A program made the translations under genes and the position numbers. Positions 1 to 11,950 of a stretch of DNA of 64,000 bases are shown here, piece after piece (position 1 is the stretch's first letter; each line of letters opens with the position of its first letter). Below the pieces are notes generated by a model. It made no database searches. It had not been told where the DNA came from and saw only the letters and a list, made by a program, of their open reading frames with translations. This DNA comes from Trileptium ribeirensis (Eukaryota; Nematoda; Enoplea; Enoplida; Thoracostomopsidae). The stretch is from NCBI GenBank assembly GCA_030248225.1, contig JASANE010001555.1, positions 41,322-105,321 on the forward strand. The letters are read 5' to 3'.

Positions 1-3000
1 GTCAAAGTCATTCTGATTCCCCGTGGTCGTAGGTAAGGTAAATCAAAATGGACGCTTCTCGTCCATGCTTTACATGAGGTGCTGCTCTTGAGTTAGGCTA
101 ATAGAAATTTTCCTGAGCTGACCACGGTAAAATTTTCCTGACTAGTTATGGGGACAGGCTTACTTGCTCATGTTTCTGGTTTACAAATTTATAGCTTAGT
201 GGACCGTTCGATGCTCATGCCGCTGCTTGAGCTCGGACTGACGTCGTAGTTAGGGACAGAGGACTAGCCTCCGTCGGGCTTTAGGAAGCCCCAAAATTTC
301 ATTTATCAGGACGAGTTAAGAAAATTTGGGGAACATCGAAAAGACTGAACAAATTCTAAGAATCTTAGCTTAAGCGTAAGGTGTTGGCACTCCGCAAGGA
401 GCGATTTTCTTTGGCACGGTTTTTGGCATGATCGGCACAATCTCAGATTCGATTGATTTATGATTAAGACCGTCATCACCAGCGTTACATAGGGATTAGT
501 TACCGACATCCCGAGCCCTCGACAGCCCCTCATGACTAAACTTACTAGGCGCTTGTAAAAGATATCGCCCCACCATGTTTGCTTCGAAATTGTCTCTGTT
601 TAACTATTAAGTTTACCAACGCTCACCATAGTACGCAGCCGTGGTTGAGCTCGGCGATAGTGAATAAGAAAACTCCCCTTAGTAAGACGAACCAACCGCT
701 TGGCTGGATGCCACTCCCGATCGCTGTGCCCGCTCCCAAAAGCTCGGCACCGTGCCCCGCCCTTAAAAAAATGGTCTACAACATCCTTTTTTCAATAAAG
801 AAAAAATCGCGACCTTTCGCGAATCGTTTTGACCCCAAACCGAGTAAGTGCAAAACCCCGTTTTCTTTTCAGAGCGACTTGATCGCTGAGTTTAAGCATT
901 TTTCTGTTTTAACACTGGTTGCCCGTTAGGCTATGTACTATGTAGGCCCTTGCTTGGAGTTTTACTGCTTTTCTCTCTCGCTTTTTTCAGTTTCCCTTAT
1001 TAAGTTTCGATCCTGCACGGGGAATTTAAGCCCGCTGCAGATTTCTTCAGTACTAACCACTCGATGATCGAGTTCTGAGAAAATTTAATAAAATTTTAGT
1101 GATAACTCAACTGCACAATTTCGATAGTGCAGTTGAGACACTGTACAATTTCGACGTGTACAGTGAAATAAGGCCATAGGATAAGATACAGAGAGTGAGC
1201 ACAAAAGACGAGAACAACAACAAAAGAAACAAAGGAAACAAACAAAAGTGAGACAGAGCAGAAAAAGGGGAAAAGAAAGAAACCCCCAGAGAAGCGCCAA
1301 CCCAACGGGACGCCGACACGTCTGCCCCCTAATTCGACCCTAAACGCACCCTTGAGTGCAACCCTGGCCAAGTTCGTCGAGCAGGCGCGCTCATCCGCTT
1401 AAAACGGCTAAGACAGCGACGGCGATCGCCTGGCAGATCGTTGAACATGGCGATCGTCGGGGCGTGCTCCTGGTAGGACCGTTGAAAAGTGACTAAGGGC
1501 GACCCCATTAACGTGATCAAAACGGCGTCCTCGATACTTATTACGTAGTTTAACTATTCCGCCACCATCAAAATTCACCCCCGCCGTTAGAAGCCAATCA
1601 TAAATGAACTTTGAGGACTCGGGACAACTGAGCTTCCGCTTGAAGTGCTGGAGGTGCTGAGACTAAAACAATTAGCAATTTCCACATGACCCGTCACGTG
1701 GGCGGAACGTTGTGGGATGCTCGATAAGGATGTTAGGTATTTTGTAGGACAAGGGATACTGACGAACCGAGTTTCCACATCTGACGACCGAGTAGACGCA
1801 TCGCTTATCGTAACCTGATTACTATTAACATTCGCTCGTTTGCACTATAAGTGACCATTTGTTTTGGACTGTGTAACGATTTGTATAACAGTTGATTTTG
1901 ACAATGCAACCATGTTTTATCTTGCCGCGAGACCTGTGCTTCTTCGTACCCCGTGTCCTGCCTTTTTGACGAAAGAAACGAATCCTGCCTTTCTTTGCGT
2001 ATAACGCCGCGCGTTATTAAGAGCGAACTTCGAAGCACGCCAGAACACATAACCCGAGCTATAGCGGACTTAGTTGAACACCTCGGGAACAGATTTCGGT
2101 CCGGTACTCCCGGGAACGACTTCGCTCGCGCGCACCGCCCCGCTCCCCCTTGTCGCATTGGACAAGAGAGGGAACGAATGGTTCGACGGGTCTTAGTTAC
2201 TGTTTTAGCTTGTATGCTCTATTACCTTGCCGGATGCTCGTTATTAATAACACTGTATATAGCTTTGAATAAAATCTTGAAAATCACTCCTGGCGTGTCC
2301 CGTGTTGTTTATCCCAGGCGTAATAAGTGCGTCCGAACGGACGGGCCGACCCTGCGTGCCACGGCTTGACGAGAGGAACATCCCAAGCCCTGACACGAGC
2401 GGTCCGCCGCCAATGTTGATATAGTAGTGTACCGAATTACAGCGAGAGTGGTCCTCAAATCACTTATCAAACTTACTGGTTTAATAGTCCACTCTTACGA
2501 AGGCCAAAATTTATTGGAAAACTTTATCACTAATGTTAACACAGTCAAAATTATCACGTTACGAAATAGATAGTCCGACGTTAAACGTCTCAGGGCATGT
2601 CGGAACCCTGTGGGGGCCACATAGGCTACAACGGATAAAGTGTTCAGCCAAGGATAAACTCAGTGAAACTCAAAATTTACCTAGCAAAACCAAAATTATC
2701 ACGCGTTTTCACTTTAAATTAAGCTAGAGAAAACAACTTCAGTTAGATTCGCAGAGGGAATATCGGTTTGACATTATGGCCTGTGAGCAGGTTTCGGTGT
2801 CAACCTCCCTGGGGGCCTCAGCAATCATACCAAGATACTAGACACGTGCGCAACCAATCGGGCGGGGTCCGAACACACCCCGTGAAGCGCGCCTGCGGCC
2901 TGCTAAGCTCCGTAACTTCTTGGGTCTGACCAAGAAAAGTGGTTAAAATCCAAAGCTTAGGGTCCACCCTTGAGGTTATGATAGCCGGGGTCGTACGGGC

Positions 3001-3046
3001 ATGGTGTTAGGAAGTTGCGCCATGCAGCTGCGTCACCGTTATTACA
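1..3046 (+). repeat. 5' long terminal repeat of a giant Ty3/Gypsy-type element (left edge cut by window)
   Basis: This stretch is repeated in direct orientation at 24610-27652 with high similarity. Similarity stops on both sides at the same point, right after TTACA (3046 and 27652). The 3' copy begins with TGTAA about 182 bases before the base that matches position 1, so this copy lacks roughly its first 180 bases. By eye the first 1.9 kb differ by only a few percent between copies. Positions 1930-2950 differ far more and contain indels. The LTR holds twin hairpins at 1108-1165, a T-poor purine-rich tract at about 1196-1290 and an AATAAA at about 796. The ORFs inside it are not preserved in the other copy or are low complexity, so I treat it as regulatory sequence. 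Confidence 0.93.
1108..1165 (+). other. Twin hairpins with the same loop core, in LTR
   Basis: Two adjacent perfect inverted repeats can be read directly. CAACTGCAC pairs with GTGCAGTTG across a 10-base loop (1108-1135). CACTGTACA pairs with TGTACAGTG across a 9-base loop (1139-1165). Both loops contain ATTTCGA. The 3' LTR carries the same pair at 25720-25777, where the only change is one base in the second loop. As RNA this would form two stem-loops presenting the same loop. A packaging, dimerisation or protein-binding role is inference. Confidence 0.75.
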
Positions 3047-4448
3047 TCGTTGGGGGCCACGCCGTGAGAGGCGTCTATTGTTTTGCCCGACCCCCAGACG
3101 CCAGTTTAAAATTTTCGTCCACTCCCTACGTCGTGCGTATATTTTCTTGGATTTGTACCAGCGATGGCTACCAGCTACCTTCGAATTTGATCGGCACCTA
3201 CCGCTTTTATGTAGACTCAGCTAGGACTCTCATGTGGACCTCTCGCAATGTGAGAAAATTGCTATGTGCTGGTGGTTTGGAGTCATTTAATGTACCCTGA
3301 TGAATTCTTGTACATATGCTTGCCATACAATTGCATCTATTATATTACTTCGTGCCCTAGTTTGTTTTAAACTTGGAACATTTAACGGCCAAACCTCCGA
3401 ATCGTACTTTCACACCCTGCTCTTATGGAGGTGGTGTTTGAACCGACCAATATGCCGGTAGTGACGGGCACTGTTTTCAGGATTGTGTATTAACGAATCG
3501 TTTCTGGCACTATTTAGTAACTTAATTAACTATCATCGCTACGTATAATATTCGGAATTTTGCCTTAATTGTCGCCACTAATTGAGTAACGAATTCTTGC
3601 TTGACGCGGCCACCTAATCACTAAATTCGCGTTGGAACGTATCTGCCGGAGTGACAGTAGCCTCGGAACCTTTATCGTTCGGTCTGGTATTACCTGTACG
3701 ACGGGATTCACGACACTGTTTCTTGGACCGACTTTTGGCTGCTCTGTTATTGCTGCGTACCATCAATTGCGCTCAACGTGCCTCACCTTTGTCACTATCA
3801 TCGCGTATCGTCTGTGTTGGTGACGTTCGCCTATTTAGTACTACGCATTTCGGTTCGGACTTTCGCCATCGCCAACGGACGCTAGGGTGTCGACGCAATC
3901 GAATTGCTTCAAGACGTTTCGCTTGGACGACGTTGTTGCCGGGACATTGCTTGAACATAACGAAACTTTCACGACGGACATTGTAATTGTTGTTTGTTTA
4001 TTTTGTAATTTCATAGTGCTTGGATTGTTTAATTTCAATTACTTATTTCGCTAGTACTTATTTTGTGTAATATCAGTCGAACCTGCTAATAACCCTTGGC
4101 GTGTGTGAATACATTTTAATTGCGGTAAACTTTTGTTTTCTTAACAATTGACCAGGTGCAAGTAATCATTATTGGTAAGGTTCTGCCGACCGTTGGGTTT
4201 CGCCAGTAACGAGAGTGTGTTTGGGATATCTTAACGCGTGGTGAGTTTATCAGCCTCCACCCACCTTGGAATATTGTTCTTCGGACATTTCGATACAACT
4301 GAAATCTTTTTCGGAGTTTGTTAAACTTGCTTAAAATATAGCTGATTCGGGAGATTATTGCCGCATCCATTGCTAGGTGACGTTTAAACATCCCTTGACT
4401 TCACACACAAAATTTTTACAAGCCTGTTCGGTGACTACCGTCCTACTA
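3047..4448 (+). promoter_or_regulatory. Leader with candidate tRNA primer-binding site
   Basis: Four bases after the LTR end, position 3051 starts TGGGGGCCAC. TGG at this place is the usual start of a primer-binding site that pairs with the CCA end of a tRNA. The first seven bases fit the 3' end of eukaryotic tRNA-Pro, but the following bases pair poorly, so the primer identity is uncertain. The rest, about 1.4 kb, is a long leader. Its short ORFs (for example 3001-3300 and 3651-3986) start inside the LTR or look random, and I recognise none. The first good ATG in the gag frame is at 4449. Confidence 0.6.
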
Positions 4449-7400
4449 ATGGATTCGCACGCTGATCCGGAGTTGGAAACCCACGACTTTCTTGGCTGGA
4501 CTGACGGACATATGGAGGACGACTTACGTGCCAGGCCCCGACGTGCCGCTGGCACCGGTGAGCGACCGCTCACTCCCCCGCCCCGACCCCCTGGACAATC
4601 GCGTCGGGGAGAATCATCTGAGTCACCTGGTCTGGACTCAAATACTGCTAACGCTATCTTGCACCACCTGACTACCCAACCGGCTGGTCCTCCTATGATC
4701 CCACTAAGGGACATGCCGACCTTTGATGGGAAACCGGGAGGCCAGGACTTCGAGGACTGGGTTCGGATGTATAATCGTCTCGCTAACGCCAATGGTTGGG
4801 ACGATCATCGAAAATTGATTTGCGTACCAGCTCTCTTGCGTGGACCGGCAAGGGAGGCCTTTGAGGGCCTTCCACCGGGTAAACGTCAAAGTTTCCTAGG
4901 ACTAGTTGCCAACTTACGTTTTTTATTTTCGTCATCCCGCCGCCCATAGAAATCATTACCAGGATTGTGTACCCGACAACAAGGAGCTAATGAACCCGTG
5001 ACGATGTACGGTTTAGAATTGCAGAAGTTATGTGATCGCGCTTTTCCCGACATGGAAGATGGGCAACGGGACACCATGCTTCGCATGTTTTTCCAAAGAG
5101 GCTTGCGACCTGAGGTTCGTAGGCAGGTCCTTAACCAGATACATGAGTGCGAGACATTTCGGGATACCGTGGGAGTTGCTAAGCGATACGAGGACGCTAG
5201 CGCTGCGTGCCCTGAACCAGACGCACCCGTCGCTAGTAAGCCTCGGGCTAAAACTGTAAATTCTCTACTTGAGGAAGGAGGTGAAGGCCTGATCACACAA
5301 CTTCAAAACATGATGGAGGAGCACCGCAAGGCGAACAACAGTAACAGCGATACAATAAGTCGGTTGCTGGATGTAATTGATAAAAGGGTCGAGAACACGC
5401 GCCAGCTTAACGCTCTCGCGCCGCCGTTTGTGCCTGGCTCACCCGCTGCGCCGCCGTGCTTGCCAATACCGCATATTACCTGCTATCGCTGCGGAGAACC
5501 AGGACACGTTATGCGCGAATGCCCGTATAATGTGCGCTATCCGCCTGCCGCTGTGAATGGTGCGCCGCGCAATGTCGATCCAGCCCCCGCCTATGCATCC
5601 GGAGCTGCGCGTCGAGAGCCAGGGCAGCAAGGATTAAGAAATGGCGTGGGCGCCTACCCAAGAAACGATAACTATAATGCGGGCCGAGGAGGCCCACCGC
5701 CACAGTTTCGGCGAGCCGAAAACGGAAATGGATATCGAAATAATCCCGGGTGGAACAATCCACCCAACGCTGGAATGCGGCCTAGTGGCCCAAATCAAGC
5801 GGGACCGCCATACGTCCGACCACCGCCGGGATTTGCCAATAATACTCGCGGAAATGATAACTATAACAACCGGCCGGCTCCGGCCTATGGGTATCAACGC
5901 GCCCAGAGCGAACGACCCCAACCTAATAGACGCATGGGGCCCCAGCAGCAGTCTGGGCGATTTTATTCACGGGACGACAGCAACCGGAACAGTGGTGCTG
6001 TACCGCGTCGGCGATGCCAGCTAAATTTCAGCGCATCTCAGGGTAATGGAAATCGAGAACCAAGCCCAGCCACTACCCATCGCCTAGAGGTACTCAGCCG
6101 TGAACTCGGTATGATTCAAGGCAAACTAGGGCATAGTGAACCGACTGGACGACTGAACGCTATCGCGACTACTGACGAACCATTGTACGATGACGACGGA
6201 TACTTGATAAACAGACACGATGACTTGGACGATTCTGAGATGATGAAAGGACTTATTGAGAGACACCTGAACGTGATCACGACCACTTCGTGGGCTGATG
6301 CCGCGCGTCTTCCCCGGAGCCGTGATCTGGTTCAGGGTGTGGACAGCCCTGGACTTATGGAATTGGGCCTTAGTGATACTGAGGACGAGCAATGCTGCAA
6401 CGAACACACAAACGCTGTATATAGTAAAGAAAACACAAAATACCAAAAAGAGGGATTTCGGGGCGAGGGATTGTCTATGTTGTGTGTGGATGCACCCAGC
6501 GCGGGTGTTGATCCACGTGTATATATATCCGCGAGCGAATTAAATGGCGAACAGCGAGGCGAGCGAAGGGTCGACCAATCAGACTATCCGGCCATGCTAG
6601 GGCTCGGACTGAACGAACGAACTCTGACTGCAATGGAAGATAATAATGGTAGTATGGAAATTCGCGAAGAAATGGAAGATGGTTGTGTTCAAAATTATAG
6701 GTTGAGTGATGTTAAAGGAAGTGTTGATTTTATAACCGGTACTCCCCAGGGAATCACCTCAAGGGGGAATTCCGGGACCCCCAGCTCTTTGGAGATGACT
6801 GCAGAGATTGTGAGTGAAGATGATGTTGTTGTATTTGATGAGCCATTATTATTATTTTCCTCCTCTGTGGCTGGCCATCCGTGTGTTGAGAGTGTTGATG
6901 TTGATGATTCCGGCAGGGAAGCCGATGATGTTGATATGGCTCAGGAAGAATCGGATTTATTCGGGTTGCCGTGTGAGGCACCCATGGAGCTTTTAGAGGT
7001 CGGCGGACGACCAGGAACGATGGAGGCTGCGGCGTACGATGTTAGGGCCCTCTCGGAGTCGCCCAGTCCTAGTTCCGTTCTAAATTATAGGTCGTATGAT
7101 GTAGTATGTGGGTCGGACCGCCGCGCGGGTCGTCCCTTGTGTGATGATGAGAATTGTGTGTCGTATGAGTGTATTGACTTGCCTAAGTTAGGACGCGCTT
7201 ATAGCCTTAGTGAATTATTGGAAGATGATAATGGAAGTGATGTTGATGTAATTGAATGCTACTTCGAACCGGCGAAGTATGCTACTGATGGACTTGAGGT
7301 GACTTTCCCGACCTCATTGGCAAGGGGTTCCACGGTCATTGGGTCCTTCCTTGATGCTGACCGGGGCCGCCCTTGTCACCCGTACCCAAGCCGAGGTAGC

Positions 7401-8948
7401 GACGGGTTCGCGGCCGATTGCGCCGATGAAGCGGGTATGATCGTTGGGGCTGAAAGTATTGCCCGGGGTCTGCCCAGGTACGGGGATGTAGATGGCAGGG
7501 TGGCGAATAAAGACTGTCCATCGCATTGTGAGGCTTCCGTCGCGCCCACCGTCGTTGAAGCGCGCAACGACGTGACTTGCAATGAGCTAAGTTTTTTCAA
7601 TAAATCTTGCGATGAAGTCAGCGTGAAGGACAGCGCTGAGTGTGTTGAATTTGTTGGATCGGATAAATCGAAGGAGTCGAGTGAACTCCTTTTTGAGCGA
7701 AGCGGATCCGCCGCGAGCGATGCGAACAATTTTAGCGAAGCGAAAATATGTAACCTAAGACGGGGTACCCCGCAGGAACGCGATTTTGGTGGAAATGAAT
7801 CAGAAAATGAGCTTGGATACGGCGTGATCGTCGCGCCCGATGAGTCTAATGGTAGGCCTGATGAAGGCAGTGATGACGAGATGGATGAGGAACGTATGCT
7901 GGAGGACGAAGAATTTTGGGCCAATTGGGTGGATCCGAATGCCGACTGGTACCGACGCGAACCCAGCCCTGACGCACGAGAGTGGCATAGTGAAGGGGTG
8001 TGGGAAGTGCGTCGCGAAAACAACAACGAACTTCCGCGTGCACCATCGGATGATGGCATTGATTTAAGCTTGCGAGCCAGTCAACTGTCTATCCATTCTG
8101 AAGAAGGAGATGGTGCTGTCGGAGGAAGCGATCTAAGCGAAGGCAGCGATAGTGGCAGTGTCGCTATGGGAAGTGTGAGTGGGCCAAGTTCGGATCCACA
8201 GGTCGGGAACGTTCGTGGAGACCCTATCGAAGGGACGCCTTGTATGCGCCTGGGTAATTTAGGTAGCTCCACCGATACGTTAGCCGACATCTCTAGCGAT
8301 ATATTGGGACCCGTCGAAGAGGCGCCTAGTATGCCCTCGGGTGACCCAAAGGAAGCAAGTACGACCACTGAGGAGTCCGTTGAAGGGAGACCATGTATGT
8401 CCCCGGGTAATTCGGAGGAATCTGTGAGCGTGATTAGCGAGGACTCGGACGTGTGTATGGGACAAGAGAACTTGCTTAACTTTATACGAGAAGCTAATGA
8501 CGAACGTATACATCAACTGGACGAACAATTACTGGACATGTCTGGACTTTGTCTTCCCAATAATATGCCGATCGAACTTGGACGAGTTAGAGCAATAACG
8601 GACGAGGAACGTACTCGAATCCTCGGGACTGACACATTGTTCACTATGTCTACGGACCATGCCGAGACCGTAGCTTATCAATTCCCTCGCATCGAATTGA
8701 CTGAGGATGCGGGTAACGAGTCAGCTGAGGGACTCATACCAATTAACTTTAGGGCTAGCGAGATCAATGTTGAGTACGGACAACCTTTGGCATTGCAACC
8801 GCAGGCTCTCTTTTATCGGAGAGTAATAATTGTAATGGAACAGCTGAACAATTTAAGCCGACTTTTTGAGCTTCGATTTGAGGTTAGCACACGACCCGCC
8901 TTACAGCGAGATGCCGCTATGCTAAGCAGTATATTAGGCATGGCCTAA
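4449..8948 (+). pseudogene. gag: Gag polyprotein with zinc knuckle and very long acidic C-terminal region; one internal stop
   Basis: This is the structural Gag that would package the element's RNA. The frame opens at ATG 4449; upstream in-frame codons offer only GTG. A capsid-like Retrotrans_gag segment with the motif FDGKPGGQDFEDW lies at about 4719-4757. An in-frame TAG at 4947-4949 interrupts it, and the frame then stays open to TAA at 8946. A single nucleocapsid zinc knuckle, CX2CX4HX4C (CYRCGEPGHVMREC), sits at 5481-5522 and is followed by a Gly/Arg/Asn/Pro-rich stretch. After about 6150 the protein is strongly acidic (runs of D, E and S) for about 900 residues. That tail is not typical of Ty3 Gag, which is usually 300-500 residues; here there are about 1499 codons. 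No protease separates it from the following ORFs, which continue in the same frame. Confidence 0.85.
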
Positions 8949-8963
8949 CCAATTGGGCACTGC

Positions 8964-9875
8964 ATGACCGGGATGTATCTTGGTCCCGTGACACTTTCTT
9001 CGTTGGAGTCTTTCATCGATCTGGTGGGTCCATGCGTGAATGGCCACACGCTCCAGCAGGTCATTGAGAGAGAATTCGAGGTAGAGTTTAGTAGGGATCC
9101 GGTGTGTCGCCAGTGCCAAGAGTGCCACATAAGAGATTCCCGGGACCCAGGCTCACGCTGCTACTTTTTCGGTCAACGAGGAAGATGGACTTACGACGGT
9201 ACGCTGACCACCACGTGCGCGTCCATCCTCCCGGATGGCTACATTGCACCTCATTGGCCTTTCTATGTCGGAATTCAATCAGCCAGAATGCAGAAAACTT
9301 TCCGCGAGGCGAACCTCGAGTTGCACGACCTCTTGTGCGAGGCGCCTTATTTGATCGAATTCATTTATCGGAACCAAGACACACGCGGTGTTCCGATCAA
9401 CTCCTTTGTTGACCAAGCTTTAGGTAATATGGAATTTGACGACGAAACTCACCGACTTGCCCGACTGGTACTGCTAAGCGCACGCATGAGACTTTTGCGG
9501 CGCCCCGACATTGCTGCACTGCTTGAGACAGAGGGAAACACATCTGCCGGACTAAAGATAGGCAGGGACCGCTTAATTTCGGAACTATGCTTGTTCCCGG
9601 ACGATGACACCAACTGTTCCATCCCGAATTTGGACGAACAATTAACCACAGCATTAGCCGCTTACCTCGACTCATCTGACGAGGAGTCGGAGGATAACTC
9701 CGATAGCGACTCCGCCCAGCAAGAAAGCATAACTGAGTCGAGTGACACGGAAACGAGCGACGAGGAAATTAAAAGCGACATTACGGAACACATCGCAAAC
9801 ATGAGGGAACCCAATCGAAACGAGGTACGATCCCCTTCACCGAGCCTTAGTAATGGCATCGGCCATCCTTCAGGT
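8964..9875 (+). CDS. Unrecognised 304-residue segment between Gag and envelope
   Basis: The segment is in the same frame as Gag, 15 bases after its TAA, and starts with ATG 8964. I do not recognise the family. A Cys cluster (CRQCQEC, with a further Cys 12 residues on) at about 9109-9165 could bind metal. A helical, Leu/Arg-rich middle follows, then a very acidic Ser/Asp/Glu-rich stretch at about 9672-9780. The frame runs directly into the envelope signal peptide at 9876, so it may be translated as a pre-leader of the envelope or as a separate product with the envelope reached from an internal start. No stop occurs within it. Confidence 0.6.
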
Positions 9876-11950
9876 ATGTGGAGGGTCTGTACAATCCTAT
9901 TATTACTTTGGCTCTCAGCGCTCAGTTCTACGCGCGCAACGCTTTCCCCATTTAGCGATTCAATCTCGCGCTTAGGTGCTTTTGTCAATCGACAAGTAGG
10001 AGTGGTCATCGAGCCACAGGGCTTGGTGGTCACCTCCGACCAAACAACGCATTTGCCAGTGGTATTGCAGTTATCACTTCGCGATTGGGAACGTAAGTCC
10101 GATCCCTATGTGAGTAAATTCTGTCCACCTTATGAAGCGAACGGATCATGCCGCGCGGACGGCTGCCGGAAGGTTAACTGCACCGAATATCCACAGCTCC
10201 ATGAGACTCTAAGCGCTTTGGAACGTGAACTCGATGACGCTTATCATGGCGTGCTGGACACCAATTACTATTCGTTGCTTGTGCATTCTTTTTGTGTCGC
10301 GAACGAGCAATTGTGTGATCTCACGCATAAAAGAGAAAAGCGCTTTGCTAGCTTGATTGCCGCCGCTGCAGGTGCCGTCTCAGGTTTCTTGGGCTTGGGA
10401 ATGGCTTTTTCTAATGGAGTGCACATCAATAATGTTCGCCAACAGGTAACTGTCCTCGAAAAATTCATGCGTGAGACTAACGATGTCTCCTTTCGGAATA
10501 CTAAAGCCATTAGGCAACTAACCCGAGCAAACGAGGACATCTACGCATTCCTACACCATAGCATGCAAGAGGTAGTCTCCATGATCGAACAGGTTAGGTG
10601 TGCCGATCAGAAAGAGATCGCGCATGTGCACCACCAGCTAATAGATCACATCCTTCGAGCCAACATGCGCTCGTCGGTACAAGCTATAATGGAATCCATG
10701 CTGAACGGCGAATTATCTCACGCCGTTATTGATGTCGTCATGTTACGACGGTTATTTTCCATGGATCCACGCATTTCCAAGACTATCGTCATGCGCGAGC
10801 CTAGCCTCGCCTATTAGTTTGGTCGCGTCATGCCTGTGAGCGTGGACCTGACAGCGTTTCGCTTTGGGTTCATTTTGCAATTACCATTGCCGATGCGCAA
10901 TGACGTACGACCATATTTTCGGATATATAACACTGGTTGGAATGCACCCGCCACGCTGACGCAGCTGAGATTGCCGCTCCCTCAATATGCTGCCCGCTTG
11001 GGGAAATTCGCTTCGAATCACTAAATCTGGGAGCATGCAAGCAAAGACCAGGAATCGCTTTTTGTGAACCGCACGCGTTGATAACCGATCATAGTACAAA
11101 TTGCTTAGAATGGATTATTGCAGGCGAACATGTGCCCGAGACCATTAAACACACATGCAGCAACCGTTCCCTGATAGGTCCACTTGCCAACGACACGTCT
11201 GTACACACGACTATACAGGGAGTATTAATTCGGACTAATGAACCTGAGGTCATTTTGACAAATCGGAGACAACTAGCTCACGTTACGTTGGGTAAGTCAA
11301 TAAAAGTACCGCCTAATGGAGTGTTATGGTTTCCACACGGAAACTACACTCAGTTGGTCATTGGGTCAATAGTGCTCACTAGCATGCTGAAGCCGGAAAA
11401 GATCACAATAAAATTCGGACCGAATATTACTATTGACCGGCTATCCGGTATTAAATTAAGACCTCTGACTTGGGACTCACTCGACAACGCCAAGGCTATC
11501 AATTGGCGGGTTGCGCAGATAGCTAAGGACAAAGTCCGTAGTGTGGTTAATCTCCCCGCTGTGGAATACACGGGATTCTTGCCCTACTTCCTCATCACCG
11601 TCGTTGTAGGATTGATCAGTTTGATCTATTTCATGAGTAAATGCAAGGTCTCACCTAAGTACGGATATTATATTCCCCGATGGTTCTCATGTCGTGGACG
11701 TCTAATTAGGACCGATAGTAAGCCTAAGAAAGCCATTCGATGGATCAGAGCAAAACACCGATTACCGAGTGCTCCACCTGCGGAAGATGACTTCCCTCAT
11801 ACAGACAGAACCTCGCCGACGGAGGTCATGGTTGGGCCCTCGGGGGCGCCGCGCGTGTCCGTTGCGTCCAGCCGTGCCCCATGTCGTTCGAACAGACTAT
11901 TAACATCACGTAACTCATCCGAGGAAGAACTCGTATTCATCGAGGACGAC
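9876..11950 (+). pseudogene. env: Class-I-like envelope fusion glycoprotein, broken, located between gag and pol
   Basis: ATG 9876 begins a classic signal peptide: a short basic start, a Leu-rich core and a small-residue end. A short Cys-containing subunit of about 135 residues with NGS and NCT sequons follows. A furin-type site KREKR lies at 10329-10343, then an Ala/Gly-rich hydrophobic stretch that looks like a fusion peptide (about 10344-10420), then a helical region. A TAG at 10815 and a frame change somewhere in 10940-11020 break the gene. The later frame has more Cys residues and sequons (NRS, NDT, NYT, NIT) and a membrane segment at about 11576-11632 followed by a basic tail. A short first subunit and long second subunit fit the baculovirus-F/errantivirus type by layout; this is inferred, not by alignment. 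The tail continues in frame into the protease, so the end given is approximate. Confidence 0.78.

Noticed and set aside
1085..1371. Minus-strand ORFs present in both LTRs, rich in Phe, Leu, Cys and Ser
   Set aside because: They are the complement of a purine-rich low-complexity tract. Preservation follows from LTR duplication, not from protein selection.
1953..2369. 138-codon ORF in the 5' LTR with a hydrophobic stretch
   Set aside because: The corresponding part of the 3' LTR (about 26565-26980) is full of differences and indels that destroy the frame, and no domain is recognisable.
3001..3986. Short ORFs in the leader (99 and 111 codons)
   Set aside because: One starts inside the LTR and runs over the primer-binding site. 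The other has no domain and no sign of being coding.
9871..9881. CAGGTATGTG around the envelope ATG, a good splice-donor consensus
   Set aside because: A donor here would remove the envelope start. No partner acceptor could be supported, and the signal peptide explains the ATG.
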